From Bacteroides ovatus (lineage in GTDB: Bacteria; Bacteroidota; Bacteroidia; Bacteroidales; Bacteroidaceae): a stretch of 64,000 nucleotides of DNA. Position 1 is the first letter of the stretch; each line of letters begins with the position of its first letter. The DNA lies in contig NZ_CP012938.1 of NCBI RefSeq assembly GCF_001314995.1, forward strand, positions 1,488,001 through 1,552,000. The letters are read 5' to 3'. Of the stretch, positions 44,523 to 53,325 are shown piece after piece. Below the pieces are notes generated by a model, which saw only the letters and a list, made by a program, of their open reading frames with translations, searched no databases and had not been told where the DNA came from. A program made the position numbers and the translations under genes.

Positions 44523-44541
44523 TCAGCATAGTTCAGCATAG
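44523..44541 (+). promoter_or_regulatory. Probable FucR operator upstream of fucR
   Basis: TCAGCATAGTTCAGCATAG is a direct repeat of TCAGCATAG with one intervening T. It lies 20 bp before the fucR ATG. A 17/19 match recurs before fucI at 45574-45592, so both are probably bound by FucR. Confidence 0.75.
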
Positions 44542-44560
44542 TGTTATTTATTTTTCGAAT

Positions 44561-45556
44561 ATGAAACGAATTGATAAAAAGGCAACATTCGGACAACAGG
44601 CAAGCAAGGTTACGCAACTAGCGGACGCACTTAGCCAGGCGATTTCCAGAAAAGAATTTCTTGAAGGAGATTCTTTGCCTTCCATCAATCAGTTGAGTGC
44701 TCAATACGGAGTATCACGCGACACCGTTTTCAAGGCTTTCCTTGATTTACGCGAACGAGGCTTGATCGACTCCACTCCCGGCAAGGGTTATTATGTGACG
44801 AGCCAGGTGACCAATGTCTTATTGCTGCTCGACCAATATACTCCTTTCAAAGAAGCCTTATATAACAGTTTCGTCAGACATCTGCCTATCAACTATAAGG
44901 TAGACTTATTATTTCATCAATACAACGAACGGTTGTTCAATACGATCCTCCGGGAATCCATCGGGAAATACAACAAATACATCGTGATGAATTTCGATAA
45001 CGAAAAATTCAGCACTGTTCTCAATAAAATTAATCCTTCAAGATTACTACTCCTTGATTTCGGCAAATTCGAAAAAGAAAAGTATTCATATATCTGCCAG
45101 GATTTTGATGAATTTTTCTATCAGGCATTGAATCTGCTCAAGGAAAGATTGAAGAACTATCACCAGCTCGTTTTTTTGTTTCCCAAAAGCCTGAAACATC
45201 CCCAAAGCAGTAAGGTGTATTTTACCCGTTTCTGTCAGGAGCAAGGATTCCTCTGTGAAATACAGGAGGATATTGAGAATCTGATCGTACGTAAGGGAGT
45301 TGCCTATATCGCCATCAAGCAACAAGATGTAGTAAAAGTGGTGAAACAAGGAAGATTGGAAGGGCTGAAATGCGGAAAAGATTTCGGTCTGTTAGCGTAT
45401 AATGATATTCCTTCCTACGAAGTGATTGACGAAGGAATAACCTCATTGAGTATTGATTGGGAAATGATGGGAAACGAAGCGGCCAATTTCGTTCTTAATA
45501 ATGTACCGGTTCAGAAGTTCTTACCAACAGAAGTAAGGCTTCGAAAGTCACTTTAA
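44561..45556 (+). CDS. fucR: FucR, GntR-family repressor of fucose use
   Basis: A 331-residue regulator with an N-terminal GntR winged helix (about 15-85, with LPSINQLSAQYGVSRDTVFKA and LIDSTPGKGYYV) and a C-terminal periplasmic-binding-like sensor domain (about 95-330). In B. thetaiotaomicron FucR represses the fucose operon and is released by L-fucose, linking fucose use with control of host fucosylation. Here it precedes fucIAKP, with matching operators in front of both fucR and fucI, which implies autoregulation. Confidence 0.95.
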   Translation: MKRIDKKATFGQQASKVTQLADALSQAISRKEFLEGDSLPSINQLSAQYGVSRDTVFKAFLDLRERGLIDSTPGKGYYVTSQVTNVLLLLDQYTPFKEALYNSFVRHLPINYKVDLLFHQYNERLFNTILRESIGKYNKYIVMNFDNEKFSTVLNKINPSRLLLLDFGKFEKEKYSYICQDFDEFFYQALNLLKERLKNYHQLVFLFPKSLKHPQSSKVYFTRFCQEQGFLCEIQEDIENLIVRKGVAYIAIKQQDVVKVVKQGRLEGLKCGKDFGLLAYNDIPSYEVIDEGITSLSIDWEMMGNEAANFVLNNVPVQKFLPTEVRLRKSL

Positions 45557-45573
45557 TTTTTTTTGCGAATATA

Positions 45574-45592
45574 TCAGCACAGTTCAGCACAG
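45574..45592 (+). promoter_or_regulatory. Probable FucR operator upstream of fucI
   Basis: TCAGCACAGTTCAGCACAG has the same spacing and layout as the site before fucR (17/19 identical). It is 31 bp before the fucI ATG. Confidence 0.78.
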
Positions 45593-45623
45593 ATATTAAT
45601 TAATCCTTTAATAGATAGAAACC

Positions 45624-47399
45624 ATGAAAAAGTATCCGAAAATCGGGATTCGTCCCACAATTGATGGTCGCCAAGGTGGCGTTCGCGAAAGCCTTGAAGA
45701 AAAAACAATGAATTTGGCAAAAGCAGTAGACGAGCTAATCAGCAACAACCTGAAAAACGGTGATGGAAGTCCGGTGGAATGTGTCATTGCCGATAGCACG
45801 ATCGGACGCGTAGCCGAAAGCGCTGCTTGTGCGGAAAAGTTTGAAAGAGAAGGGGTCGGCTCTACCATTACCGTCACTTCTTGCTGGTGCTATGGTGCTG
45901 AAACGATGGATATGAACCCGCATTATCCGAAAGCTGTCTGGGGATTCAACGGCACAGAACGTCCGGGAGCTGTATACCTTGCTGCCGTACTTGCCGGACA
46001 CGCACAAAAAGGCCTTCCCGCATTCGGTATCTACGGACGCGACGTTCAAGATTTGGACGACAACACAATCCCTGAAGATGTATCAGAAAAGATTCTTCGT
46101 TTTGCACGTGCTGCACAGGCAGTAGCTACGATGAGAGGCAAATCTTACCTGTCAATGGGTAGTGTATCTATGGGTATCGCCGGTTCTATTGTTAATCCTG
46201 ATTTTTTCCAAGAGTATTTGGGAATGCGTAATGAGTCAATAGACCTCACAGAAATCATCCGTCGAATGGACGAAGGCATCTATGACCACGAAGAATACGC
46301 CAAAGCCATGGCCTGGACTGAAAAAAATTGCAAGACAAACGAAGGTGAAGACTTCAAGAACCGTCCTGAAAAACGTAAAACCCGTGAACAGAAAGATGCT
46401 GATTGGGAATTCATTGTAAAGATGACGATTATCATGCGCGACTTGATGACCGGAAATCCCAAATTGAAAGAAATGGGATTCAAGGAAGAAGCCTTGGGAC
46501 ACAATGCCATTGCAGCCGGTTTCCAGGGACAACGCCAATGGACAGACTTCTATCCTAACGGTGACTATCCGGAAGCTCTGCTCAATACTTCTTTTGACTG
46601 GAACGGTATCCGTGAAGCATTTGTCGTAGCTACCGAGAACGATGCCTGCAACGGCGTAGCTATGCTGTTCGGACATCTATTGACCAACCGTGCACAAATA
46701 TTCTCCGACGTACGTACTTACTGGAGTCCTGAAGCCGTGAAACGTGTAACCGGCAAAGAGTTGAGCGGATTGGCAGCAAACGGTATCATCCATCTTATCA
46801 ATTCCGGTGCAACGACTCTCGACGGTTCCGGCCAATCATTAGACGCAGCAGGCAATCCGGTTATGAAAGAACCATGGAACCTGACGGACGCTGATGTAGA
46901 GAACTGTCTCAAAGCAACGACCTGGTATCCGGCAGACCGTGACTACTTCCGTGGGGGTGGCTTCTCGTCCAACTTCCTGTCAAAAGGCGGAATGCCTGTT
47001 ACCATGATGCGCCTCAACCTGATTAAAGGCTTAGGCCCTGTCCTGCAAATCGCAGAAGGTTGGACAGTGGAAATTGATCCGGAAATCCATCAGAAACTCA
47101 ATATGCGTACAGATCCTACATGGCCTACCACCTGGTTTGTACCCCGCCTGTGCGAAAAACCGGCTTTTAAAGATGTATATTCAGTAATGAATAACTGGGG
47201 AGCCAATCATGGAGCTATCAGCTATGGACACATCGGTCAGGACTTAATCACTCTTGCTTCCATGCTCCGTATTCCAGTATGTATGCACAATGTAGAAGAA
47301 GATCAGATGTTCCGTCCGGCAGCCTGGAATGCCTTCGGCATGGATAAAGAAGGATCAGACTACAGAGCTTGTGCAACTTATGGCCCTATCTATAAATAA
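45624..47399 (+). CDS. fucI: L-fucose isomerase
   Basis: A 591-residue enzyme, the same length as the E. coli protein, that converts L-fucose to L-fuculose; Mn-dependent, cytoplasmic. N-terminal [20 protein letters not shown] and [21 protein letters not shown], with Glu and Asp metal ligands in the latter region, are characteristic, as is the C-terminal [19 protein letters not shown]. It is the first structural gene of the operon, 67 bp after fucR, with its own operator. A 129-bp gap to fucA holds a GC-rich hairpin element and a possible internal promoter. Confidence 0.97.
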   Translation: MKKYPKIGIRPTIDGRQGGVRESLEEKTMNLAKAVDELISNNLKNGDGSPVECVIADSTIGRVAESAACAEKFEREGVGSTITVTSCWCYGAETMDMNPHYPKAVWGFNGTERPGAVYLAAVLAGHAQKGLPAFGIYGRDVQDLDDNTIPEDVSEKILRFARAAQAVATMRGKSYLSMGSVSMGIAGSIVNPDFFQEYLGMRNESIDLTEIIRRMDEGIYDHEEYAKAMAWTEKNCKTNEGEDFKNRPEKRKTREQKDADWEFIVKMTIIMRDLMTGNPKLKEMGFKEEALGHNAIAAGFQGQRQWTDFYPNGDYPEALLNTSFDWNGIREAFVVATENDACNGVAMLFGHLLTNRAQIFSDVRTYWSPEAVKRVTGKELSGLAANGIIHLINSGATTLDGSGQSLDAAGNPVMKEPWNLTDADVENCLKATTWYPADRDYFRGGGFSSNFLSKGGMPVTMMRLNLIKGLGPVLQIAEGWTVEIDPEIHQKLNMRTDPTWPTTWFVPRLCEKPAFKDVYSVMNNWGANHGAISYGHIGQDLITLASMLRIPVCMHNVEEDQMFRPAAWNAFGMDKEGSDYRACATYGPIYK

Positions 47400-47433
47400 A
47401 CAAGTTTTTTTCGTCCTGTATAAATAAATATTT

Positions 47434-47441
47434 TAACTTTG
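47434..47441 (+). promoter_or_regulatory. Possible internal promoter before fucA
   Basis: TAACTTTG matches the -7 consensus. Transcription would start near 47448, exactly where the GC-rich hairpin begins. The upstream TTTT/TTTC run is only a weak -33 candidate. Confidence 0.45.
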
Positions 47442-47447
47442 CCGTTC

Positions 47448-47506
47448 GTAGGGATGGGGTCCCCCACCCGACACATAACAAATGTCGGGATAGCCCCGCC
47501 CCCTAC
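47448..47506 (+). repeat. GC-rich hairpin element between fucI and fucA (REP/MITE-like)
   Basis: A nested stem-loop: GTAGGG (47448-47453) with CCCTAC (47501-47506), GGGG (47456-47459) with CCCC (47494-47497), and CCCGACA (47467-47473) with TGTCGGG (47483-47489) around a 9-nt loop. Its GC content is far above the surroundings. It resembles dispersed GC-rich palindromes I associate with Bacteroides genomes, but this is from memory. Confidence 0.7.
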
Positions 47507-47528
47507 AGCGACTTAAATAAGTAACACT

Positions 47529-48167
47529 ATGATTACTAACGAACATATTGCACAGTTCATTGCACAAGCACATCGTTACGGGGATGCAAAGTTAATGCTT
47601 TGCAGCAGCGGTAACCTTTCCTGGAGAATCGGCGAAGAAGCATTGATTTCTGGTACGGGTTCCTGGGTTCCCACACTTGGCAAAGAAAAGGTTTCAATCT
47701 GCAATATCGCCAGCGGCATTCCTGCCAATGGTGTAAAACCCTCTATGGAAAGTACATTCCATTTGGGTATTCTCCGTGAACGTCCGGACGTCAATGTCGT
47801 TCTCCATTTCCAATCGGAATATGCCACCGCTGTCTCCTGCATGAAGAACAAGCCGGCAAATTTCAATGTAACAGCAGAAATTCCTTGCCATGTAGGTTCG
47901 GAAATACCTGTGATTCCGTATTATCGTCCCGGCTCACCGGAACTGGCGAAAGCCGTGGTAGAAGCCATGCAAAAGCATAACTCGGTTTTACTGACCAACC
48001 ACGGACAAGTGGTGTGCGGAAAAGACTTCGACCAAGTATATGAACGGGCTACTTTTTTCGAAATGGCTTGTCGCATCATTGTTCAATCCGGCGGTGATTA
48101 TTCAGTGCTCACACCGGCAGAAATTGAAGACCTGGAAATCTACGTATTAGGAAAGAAAACCAACTAA
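47529..48167 (+). CDS. fucA: L-fuculose-1-phosphate aldolase (class II aldolase family)
   Basis: A 212-residue enzyme splitting L-fuculose-1-phosphate into dihydroxyacetone phosphate and L-lactaldehyde. Family landmarks are SSGNLSWRIGEEALISGTG (phosphate site), MESTFH (catalytic Glu74), VLHFQSEYATAVS and LLTNHGQVV (His158). In E. coli FucA zinc is held by H92, H94 and H155; here H93 and H158 are kept but the second His is Gln95. This may be a lineage variant of the metal site. It lies 18 bp before the kinase gene. Confidence 0.93.
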   Translation: MITNEHIAQFIAQAHRYGDAKLMLCSSGNLSWRIGEEALISGTGSWVPTLGKEKVSICNIASGIPANGVKPSMESTFHLGILRERPDVNVVLHFQSEYATAVSCMKNKPANFNVTAEIPCHVGSEIPVIPYYRPGSPELAKAVVEAMQKHNSVLLTNHGQVVCGKDFDQVYERATFFEMACRIIVQSGGDYSVLTPAEIEDLEIYVLGKKTN

Positions 48168-48184
48168 TATCCAGGCATATTACC

Positions 48185-49615
48185 ATGAAAGATACCATCA
48201 AACACACTTATTTAGCAGCAGACTTCGGAGGCGGCAGCGGGCGAATCATCGCCGGCTTTCTTCTTAACGACAGGCTGGAATTGGAAGAGATATACCGCTT
48301 CTCCAACCGGCAGGTCAAACTAGGCAATCATATTTACTGGGACTTCCCGGCTCTGTTCGAAGATATGAAAACCGGACTAAAACTGGCTGCACAAAAAGGA
48401 TATGCCGTAAAAGGTATTGGTATTGACACTTGGGGAGTGGATTTCGGACTGATTGACAAACATGGAAACCTATTAGGAAATCCAGTCTGTTACCGGGATG
48501 CAAGAACAGAGGGAATGCCGGCAGAAGTATTCAAGTGCATGGATGAACATCGACATTATGCCGAAACCGGTATTCAGGTGATGCCTATCAATACGCTGTT
48601 TCAACTTTACAGCATGAAGCAAAATCAAGATGCACAGTTGGAAGTTGCCCGGCAACTTTTATTCATGCCCGATCTCTTCAGTTATTTCCTGACAGGGGTA
48701 GCCAATAATGAATATTGTATCGCCTCCACCTCTGAATTACTCAACGCCAAATCACGCAACTGGTCATTCGATACCATACATAGCTTAGGTCTTCCCGAAC
48801 ATCTGTTCGGTAAAATCATTCTTCCCGGAACAATCAGAGGCACTCTGAAAGAGGATATTGCACGCGAAACCGGACTGGGTGCCGTAGACGTTATTGCCGT
48901 AGGTTCACATGATACAGCCAGTGCCGTAGCTGCTGTTCCTGCTGCAGAAAGTCCTATCGCTTTCCTTAGTTCCGGCACTTGGTCGCTACTGGGAGTTGAA
49001 GTGGACGAACCCATATTAACGGAAGAAGCAAGAAAAGCTCAATTCACCAATGAAGGAGGTGTAGACGGCAAAATCCGTTTCCTCCAGAATATAACAGGAT
49101 TATGGATTCTGCAACGCTTGATGAGCGAGTGGAAAGCGTGTGGCGAGGAACAAGATTATGATATAATCATCCCGCAAGCAGCCGAAGCCGAGATTGATAC
49201 AATCATCCCTGTAGACGACACCATATTCATGAATCCGGAAAATATGGAGAATGCGCTTATTCATTATTGCCGGAATCATGCTTTGCAAATTCCCCAAAAC
49301 AAGGCAGAGACTGTACGATGTGTGCTCCAGTCATTAGCTTTCAGATATCGGCTGGCTGTGGAACAGCTCAACCGTTGCCTCCCCGCTCCAATCCGTCAGT
49401 TAAATATCATCGGAGGAGGATCACAAAATAAGTTACTCAACCAACTGACAGCTGACGAACTCGGTATTCCTGTTTATGCAGGTCCGGTGGAAGCCACTGC
49501 AATGGGAAACATTCTGACGCAGGCAATGGCTAAAGGAGAAATTGCCAATCTTCGTGAATTGCGGGAAATTGTCACTCGCAGCGTTACACCACAAGTATAT
49601 TATCCTAAAAAATAA
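48185..49615 (+). CDS. fucK: FGGY sugar kinase acting as L-fuculokinase (rhamnulokinase-like)
   Basis: A 476-residue FGGY-family kinase of the fucose operon, phosphorylating L-fuculose with ATP. The N-terminal ADFGGGSGRIIAGFL is the phosphate-1 loop; GIGIDTWGVDFGLID and the ATP-binding NIIGGGSQNKLLNQLTADE are characteristic of the rhamnulokinase (RhaB) branch rather than E. coli FucK. The operon context, between fucA and fucP, decides the substrate. It is 6 bp before the mutarotase gene, so translation is tightly linked. Confidence 0.93.
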   Translation: MKDTIKHTYLAADFGGGSGRIIAGFLLNDRLELEEIYRFSNRQVKLGNHIYWDFPALFEDMKTGLKLAAQKGYAVKGIGIDTWGVDFGLIDKHGNLLGNPVCYRDARTEGMPAEVFKCMDEHRHYAETGIQVMPINTLFQLYSMKQNQDAQLEVARQLLFMPDLFSYFLTGVANNEYCIASTSELLNAKSRNWSFDTIHSLGLPEHLFGKIILPGTIRGTLKEDIARETGLGAVDVIAVGSHDTASAVAAVPAAESPIAFLSSGTWSLLGVEVDEPILTEEARKAQFTNEGGVDGKIRFLQNITGLWILQRLMSEWKACGEEQDYDIIIPQAAEAEIDTIIPVDDTIFMNPENMENALIHYCRNHALQIPQNKAETVRCVLQSLAFRYRLAVEQLNRCLPAPIRQLNIIGGGSQNKLLNQLTADELGIPVYAGPVEATAMGNILTQAMAKGEIANLRELREIVTRSVTPQVYYPKK

Positions 49616-49621
49616 AAGTAT

Positions 49622-50014
49622 ATGGAAACATCTAAAACCGGTTATCAGGTTCAATCTTATGACGTTCCCGTCAAACGATATTGCCAAACCCTTGATTTAC
49701 GCGATTCTCCGGAACTAATCGCCGAATATCGGAAAAGACATAGCCAGGCGGAAGCATGGCCGGAAATTCTTGCCGGTATCCGGGAAGTTGGCATCCTGGA
49801 AATGGAAATTTATATCCTGGGAACCCGACTGTTTATGATCGTCGAAACTCCCCTTGATTTTGACTGGGACACGGCAATGGAACGTCTGAACACCCTTCCC
49901 CGCCAACAAGAGTGGGAAGAATATATGGCTATCTTCCAACAAGCCGCACCCGGAATGAGTTCCGCAGAGAAATGGAAACCGATGGAAAGAATGTTCCATT
50001 TGTATAATACTTAA
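49622..50014 (+). CDS. RhaM-type sugar mutarotase (L-fucose mutarotase role)
   Basis: A 130-residue protein of the L-rhamnose mutarotase (DUF718) family, which interconverts alpha and beta anomers. Landmarks: RYCQTLDLRDSPELIAEYR near the start, the central GIREVGILEMEIYILGTRLFM, and the tail KWKPMERMFHLY. No FucU-type mutarotase is present in the operon, so this rhamnose-type protein most likely serves fucose (inference). It precedes fucP by 19 bp. Confidence 0.88.
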   Translation: METSKTGYQVQSYDVPVKRYCQTLDLRDSPELIAEYRKRHSQAEAWPEILAGIREVGILEMEIYILGTRLFMIVETPLDFDWDTAMERLNTLPRQQEWEEYMAIFQQAAPGMSSAEKWKPMERMFHLYNT

Positions 50015-50033
50015 AAAAATACCAGAGACAACC

Positions 50034-51344
50034 ATGAAACACACCAAGCAGTCCATCATTTCGAAAGATGGCATCAGTTATCTTATACCTTTTATTCTCA
50101 TTACCTCCTGTTTTGCGTTATGGGGATTTGCCAATGACATTACCAATCCGATGGTAAAGGCATTCTCTAAAATCTTCCGGATGAGTGCCACCGACGGGGC
50201 ATTGGTACAGGTTGCCTTCTATGGAGGCTACTTTGCAATGGCTTTCCCGGCTGCCATCTTCATCCGCAAATATTCCTACAAAGCAGGTGTTTTGTTAGGA
50301 CTGGGTATGTATGCTTTCGGAGCCTTCTTATTCTTCCCCGCCAAAATGACGGGTGAGTACTATCCGTTTCTGATTGCTTATTTTATTCTGACCTGCGGAT
50401 TATCTTTCCTCGAAACAAGCTGTAATCCGTATATTCTTTCCATGGGAACGGAAGAAACAGCTACCCGGCGATTGAACCTTGCACAGTCTTTCAACCCGAT
50501 GGGGTCACTTCTCGGAATGTATGTAGCCATGCAGTTCATTCAAGCGAAATTGCATCCGATGTGTACCGAAGACCGCGCATTGCTTAACGACAGCGAATTT
50601 CAAGCAATCAAAGAAAGCGACCTTAGCGTCCTGATTGCTCCTTATCTCATTATCGGACTGATTATCGTAGCCATGTTGCTTCTGATACGATTCGTCAAGA
50701 TGCCTAAGAATGGAGATCAGAATCATAGAATAGACTTCTTCCCTACACTGAAACGTATTTTCACCCAAACGCGTTATCGTGAAGGTGTAATTGCCCAATT
50801 TTTCTATGTAGGTGCACAAATTATGTGCTGGACTTTCATCATTCAGTATGGAACACGCTTGTTCATGTCACAAGGTATGGACGAGAAAAGTGCGGAAGTA
50901 CTATCTCAACAATATAATATCATAGCAATGGTGATATTCTGTATTAGCCGTTTTATCTGTACGTTCATTCTGCGCTATCTCAATGCGGGTAAATTGCTGA
51001 TGATTCTTGCTATCTTTGGAGGTATTTTCACTTTAGGTGTAATCTTCCTTCAAAATATCTTCGGAATGTATTGTCTGGTAGCAGTATCGGCTTGTATGTC
51101 ATTGATGTTCCCTACCATCTACGGTATTGCCTTGAAAGGTATGGGAGATGATGCGAAGTTCGGAGCTGCCGGCCTTATTATGGCTATCCTGGGAGGTTCT
51201 GTTCTTCCACCGCTACAGGCAAGCATCATTGATTTGGAACAAATAGCGTGGTTACCGGCTGTCAATGTTTCATTTATTCTTCCGTTCATCTGTTTTCTTG
51301 TAATTATCGGCTACGGTTACCGCACAGTGAAAAGAAACTGGTAA
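50034..51344 (+). CDS. fucP: L-fucose permease FucP (MFS)
   Basis: A 436-residue major facilitator with about 12 membrane segments, of the FucP fucose:H+ symporter family. Landmarks: CFALWGFANDITNPMVKAF in TM1 (with the Asp that is a proton/substrate residue in FucP), CGLSFLETSCNPYI (Glu conserved in TM4) and MSLMFPTIYGIALKG. It imports fucose across the inner membrane. It is the last gene of the operon and two hairpins follow. Confidence 0.95.
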   Translation: MKHTKQSIISKDGISYLIPFILITSCFALWGFANDITNPMVKAFSKIFRMSATDGALVQVAFYGGYFAMAFPAAIFIRKYSYKAGVLLGLGMYAFGAFLFFPAKMTGEYYPFLIAYFILTCGLSFLETSCNPYILSMGTEETATRRLNLAQSFNPMGSLLGMYVAMQFIQAKLHPMCTEDRALLNDSEFQAIKESDLSVLIAPYLIIGLIIVAMLLLIRFVKMPKNGDQNHRIDFFPTLKRIFTQTRYREGVIAQFFYVGAQIMCWTFIIQYGTRLFMSQGMDEKSAEVLSQQYNIIAMVIFCISRFICTFILRYLNAGKLLMILAIFGGIFTLGVIFLQNIFGMYCLVAVSACMSLMFPTIYGIALKGMGDDAKFGAAGLIMAILGGSVLPPLQASIIDLEQIAWLPAVNVSFILPFICFLVIIGYGYRTVKRNW

Positions 51345-51362
51345 AATACATATCTAAAAATA

Positions 51363-51445
51363 GTGACGGTATCACATTGGTATACCGTCACCATCTCACT
51401 CGAATAGTGACGCCATCCCTACTGGATAGCGTCACTATTTTTTTC
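51363..51445 (+). terminator. Double hairpin terminator after fucP
   Basis: Hairpin 1: GTGACGGTAT (51363-51372) with ATACCGTCAC (51382-51391). Hairpin 2: AATAGTGACG (51403-51412) with CGTCACTATT (51430-51439), extended by ATCC/GGAT, then a T-run. Both arms start with AATAGTGACG, so the second looks like a diverged copy of the first. Confidence 0.85.
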
Positions 51446-51551
51446 CTTTTCACAGTTAAGAGTTCATAAAAACACAGAACTTGAAGTCGTTTTTTTAGTT
51501 TCCTTTTTCGCATACCAATCTTGGCTTCTTAGTATTGTTGAATTATTTACA

Positions 51552-51559
51552 TACATTTG
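51552..51559 (+). promoter_or_regulatory. -7 element for the ECF sigma gene
   Basis: TACATTTG fits TAnnTTTG, 28 bp before the ATG at 51587. Confidence 0.5.
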
Positions 51560-51586
51560 TCTCATACCAACAGACCTGATAAACCT

Positions 51587-52138
51587 ATGAGCCAAAACCA
51601 AGACCCTATTCATCTAGCCCGCCAATTCGAAATTATATTTACCACGCACTATTCCGCTGTTAAATATTTCGCTATAAACTTGCTCAAATCTGAAGAGGAC
51701 GCAGAAGATATCATTCAGGATGTGTTCGCTAAATTATGGACACAACCGGAGGTCTGGCTGAAAAACAAAGACATAGGCCAGTATATCTACGCCATGACTA
51801 AAAACACAACTTTCAATTTCATCAAACGCAAAAGAGTGGAACAATCCTATCAGGAACAATTATCGCAGAAATATCTAATCGAAGACTTACTAAAATCCGA
51901 AGATACTCTCGACCCTATCTATTATAAAGAAGCACTATTAATCATCCGCCTAATTCTCGACCGCCTTCCCGAACGCCGCAGAAAAGTTTTTGAAATGAGC
52001 CGCATCAACAATATGAGTAATATGGAGATAGCACAAGCACTCAATATTTCCGTACGAACTGTGGAACACCAAATCTATCTGACCCTGCTCGAAATAAAAA
52101 AAACTATTTTTATTGCATTTTTCTTGTGTTTCTTTTAA
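51587..52138 (+). CDS. ECF-type sigma factor of the PUL
   Basis: A 183-residue sigma-70 family protein of the Bacteroides PUL type. Region 2 is LLKSEEDAEDIIQDVFAKLW and region 4 is MSNMEIAQALNISVRTVEHQIY. ATG 51587 (MSQNQDPIHL) is preferred to an in-frame TTG at 51557 that lies in the promoter element. It sits upstream of a FecR-type anti-sigma factor and a SusC with an STN domain, so the pair should report substrate transport through SusC and activate the locus. The C-terminus is hydrophobic (FIAFFLCFF). Confidence 0.93.
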   Translation: MSQNQDPIHLARQFEIIFTTHYSAVKYFAINLLKSEEDAEDIIQDVFAKLWTQPEVWLKNKDIGQYIYAMTKNTTFNFIKRKRVEQSYQEQLSQKYLIEDLLKSEDTLDPIYYKEALLIIRLILDRLPERRRKVFEMSRINNMSNMEIAQALNISVRTVEHQIYLTLLEIKKTIFIAFFLCFF

Positions 52139-52194
52139 GTAATCCCCCATTTTCGATTGTGCTAATAGTGTAACCACTAAAAAGAACAGCGCAA

Positions 52195-53181
52195 ATGAGG
52201 AACTTTTTTCAGAAAATACTGATATTATTTACCGGCAATAACTATCCGGAAGCTACCCAAAATGAATTCTATCAATGGCTGGTAGATGAGGATCATGCAT
52301 CCCAGAAAGAAGATGCTTTGAGAGAGCTATGGAACAAAGCGCAACGGCAAAAAAACGTGAAAGGAATGCAGAAGTCTTACGAACGCCTGAAAAAACAGCA
52401 AGGTATTCCAACCGTACCCAAAGAGAGAAGAATTCGCCCAATACATATATGGCAATCCGCAGCTGCTATCTTATTCCTCCTGCTTGCCTCTTCGGTCTAT
52501 CTATCGACTGTAGGCACAAAAGCGGAAACCGACTTGTTACAGCAATATATTCCGATAGCAGAAATGAGAAGTTTGACGCTGCCCGACGGAACAAAAGTGC
52601 AACTCAACTCGAAAAGTACACTTTTATATCCGCAGGAGTTTACCGGAGATAGTCGTAGTGTATTCCTGTTAGGCGAAGCCAACTTCAAGGTTAAGCCGGA
52701 CAAGAAACGTCCGTTTATCGTGAAATCCAATGATTTACAGATTACTGCGTTAGGTACGGAATTTAATGTATCTGCCTACCCTGAAAGCCAGGAAATAGCA
52801 ACGACCCTCATTTCAGGCAGTATCCGTGTAGATTATAACAATCTGACAACAAGTGTCATTCTCCATCCCAACGAACAGTTTGCCTATAACAGAAACAATA
52901 AGAAATATGATCTCTCCAATCCGGATATGGACGATGTGACAGCCTGGCAACGCGGAGAACTGGTTCTGCAAAAGATGACGCTGACGGACATCATCAACGT
53001 ATTGGAGCGAAAATATCCTTATGCCTTTGTATATAGTATCAAGAACCTCAAAAACGACAGGTTCAGTTTTCGTTTCAAGGACAACGCACCACTCGAAGAA
53101 GTGATGGAAATCATCGTGAACGTGGTCGGACAAATGGACTATAGAATAGTAGAAGACAAGTGCTATCTAACAAGAATATAA
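52195..53181 (+). CDS. FecR-type anti-sigma factor
   Basis: A 328-residue membrane protein: a cytoplasmic N-terminal domain (about 1-85) that binds the sigma factor, one membrane helix (SAAAILFLLLASSVYLSTV, about 87-105), a periplasmic FecR domain (SLTLPDGTKVQLNSKSTLLYP, VFLLGEANFKVKPDKKRPFIVKS) and a C-terminal DUF4974 domain (LTDIINVLERKYPYAF). It receives the signal from the STN domain of SusC. It is 56 bp after the sigma gene; a 144-bp gap follows before susC. Confidence 0.93.
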   Translation: MRNFFQKILILFTGNNYPEATQNEFYQWLVDEDHASQKEDALRELWNKAQRQKNVKGMQKSYERLKKQQGIPTVPKERRIRPIHIWQSAAAILFLLLASSVYLSTVGTKAETDLLQQYIPIAEMRSLTLPDGTKVQLNSKSTLLYPQEFTGDSRSVFLLGEANFKVKPDKKRPFIVKSNDLQITALGTEFNVSAYPESQEIATTLISGSIRVDYNNLTTSVILHPNEQFAYNRNNKKYDLSNPDMDDVTAWQRGELVLQKMTLTDIINVLERKYPYAFVYSIKNLKNDRFSFRFKDNAPLEEVMEIIVNVVGQMDYRIVEDKCYLTRI

Positions 53182-53325
53182 CTTTTTAACCTTATATGCC
53201 ATGCAAAAAAATACCCGGAACAGAGGCCTCACTCCGTCCCGGATATGAAATCTGAATTCCCAATATTAGAGTTTACTCTACAAATTACCTCGAAATAATT
53301 TAGTCAATAACCTAATACTAAGAAA

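Noticed and set aside
47448..47506. Riboswitch in front of fucA
   Set aside because: The structure is a simple nested hairpin with no known aptamer features; a repeat element or structured leader fits better.
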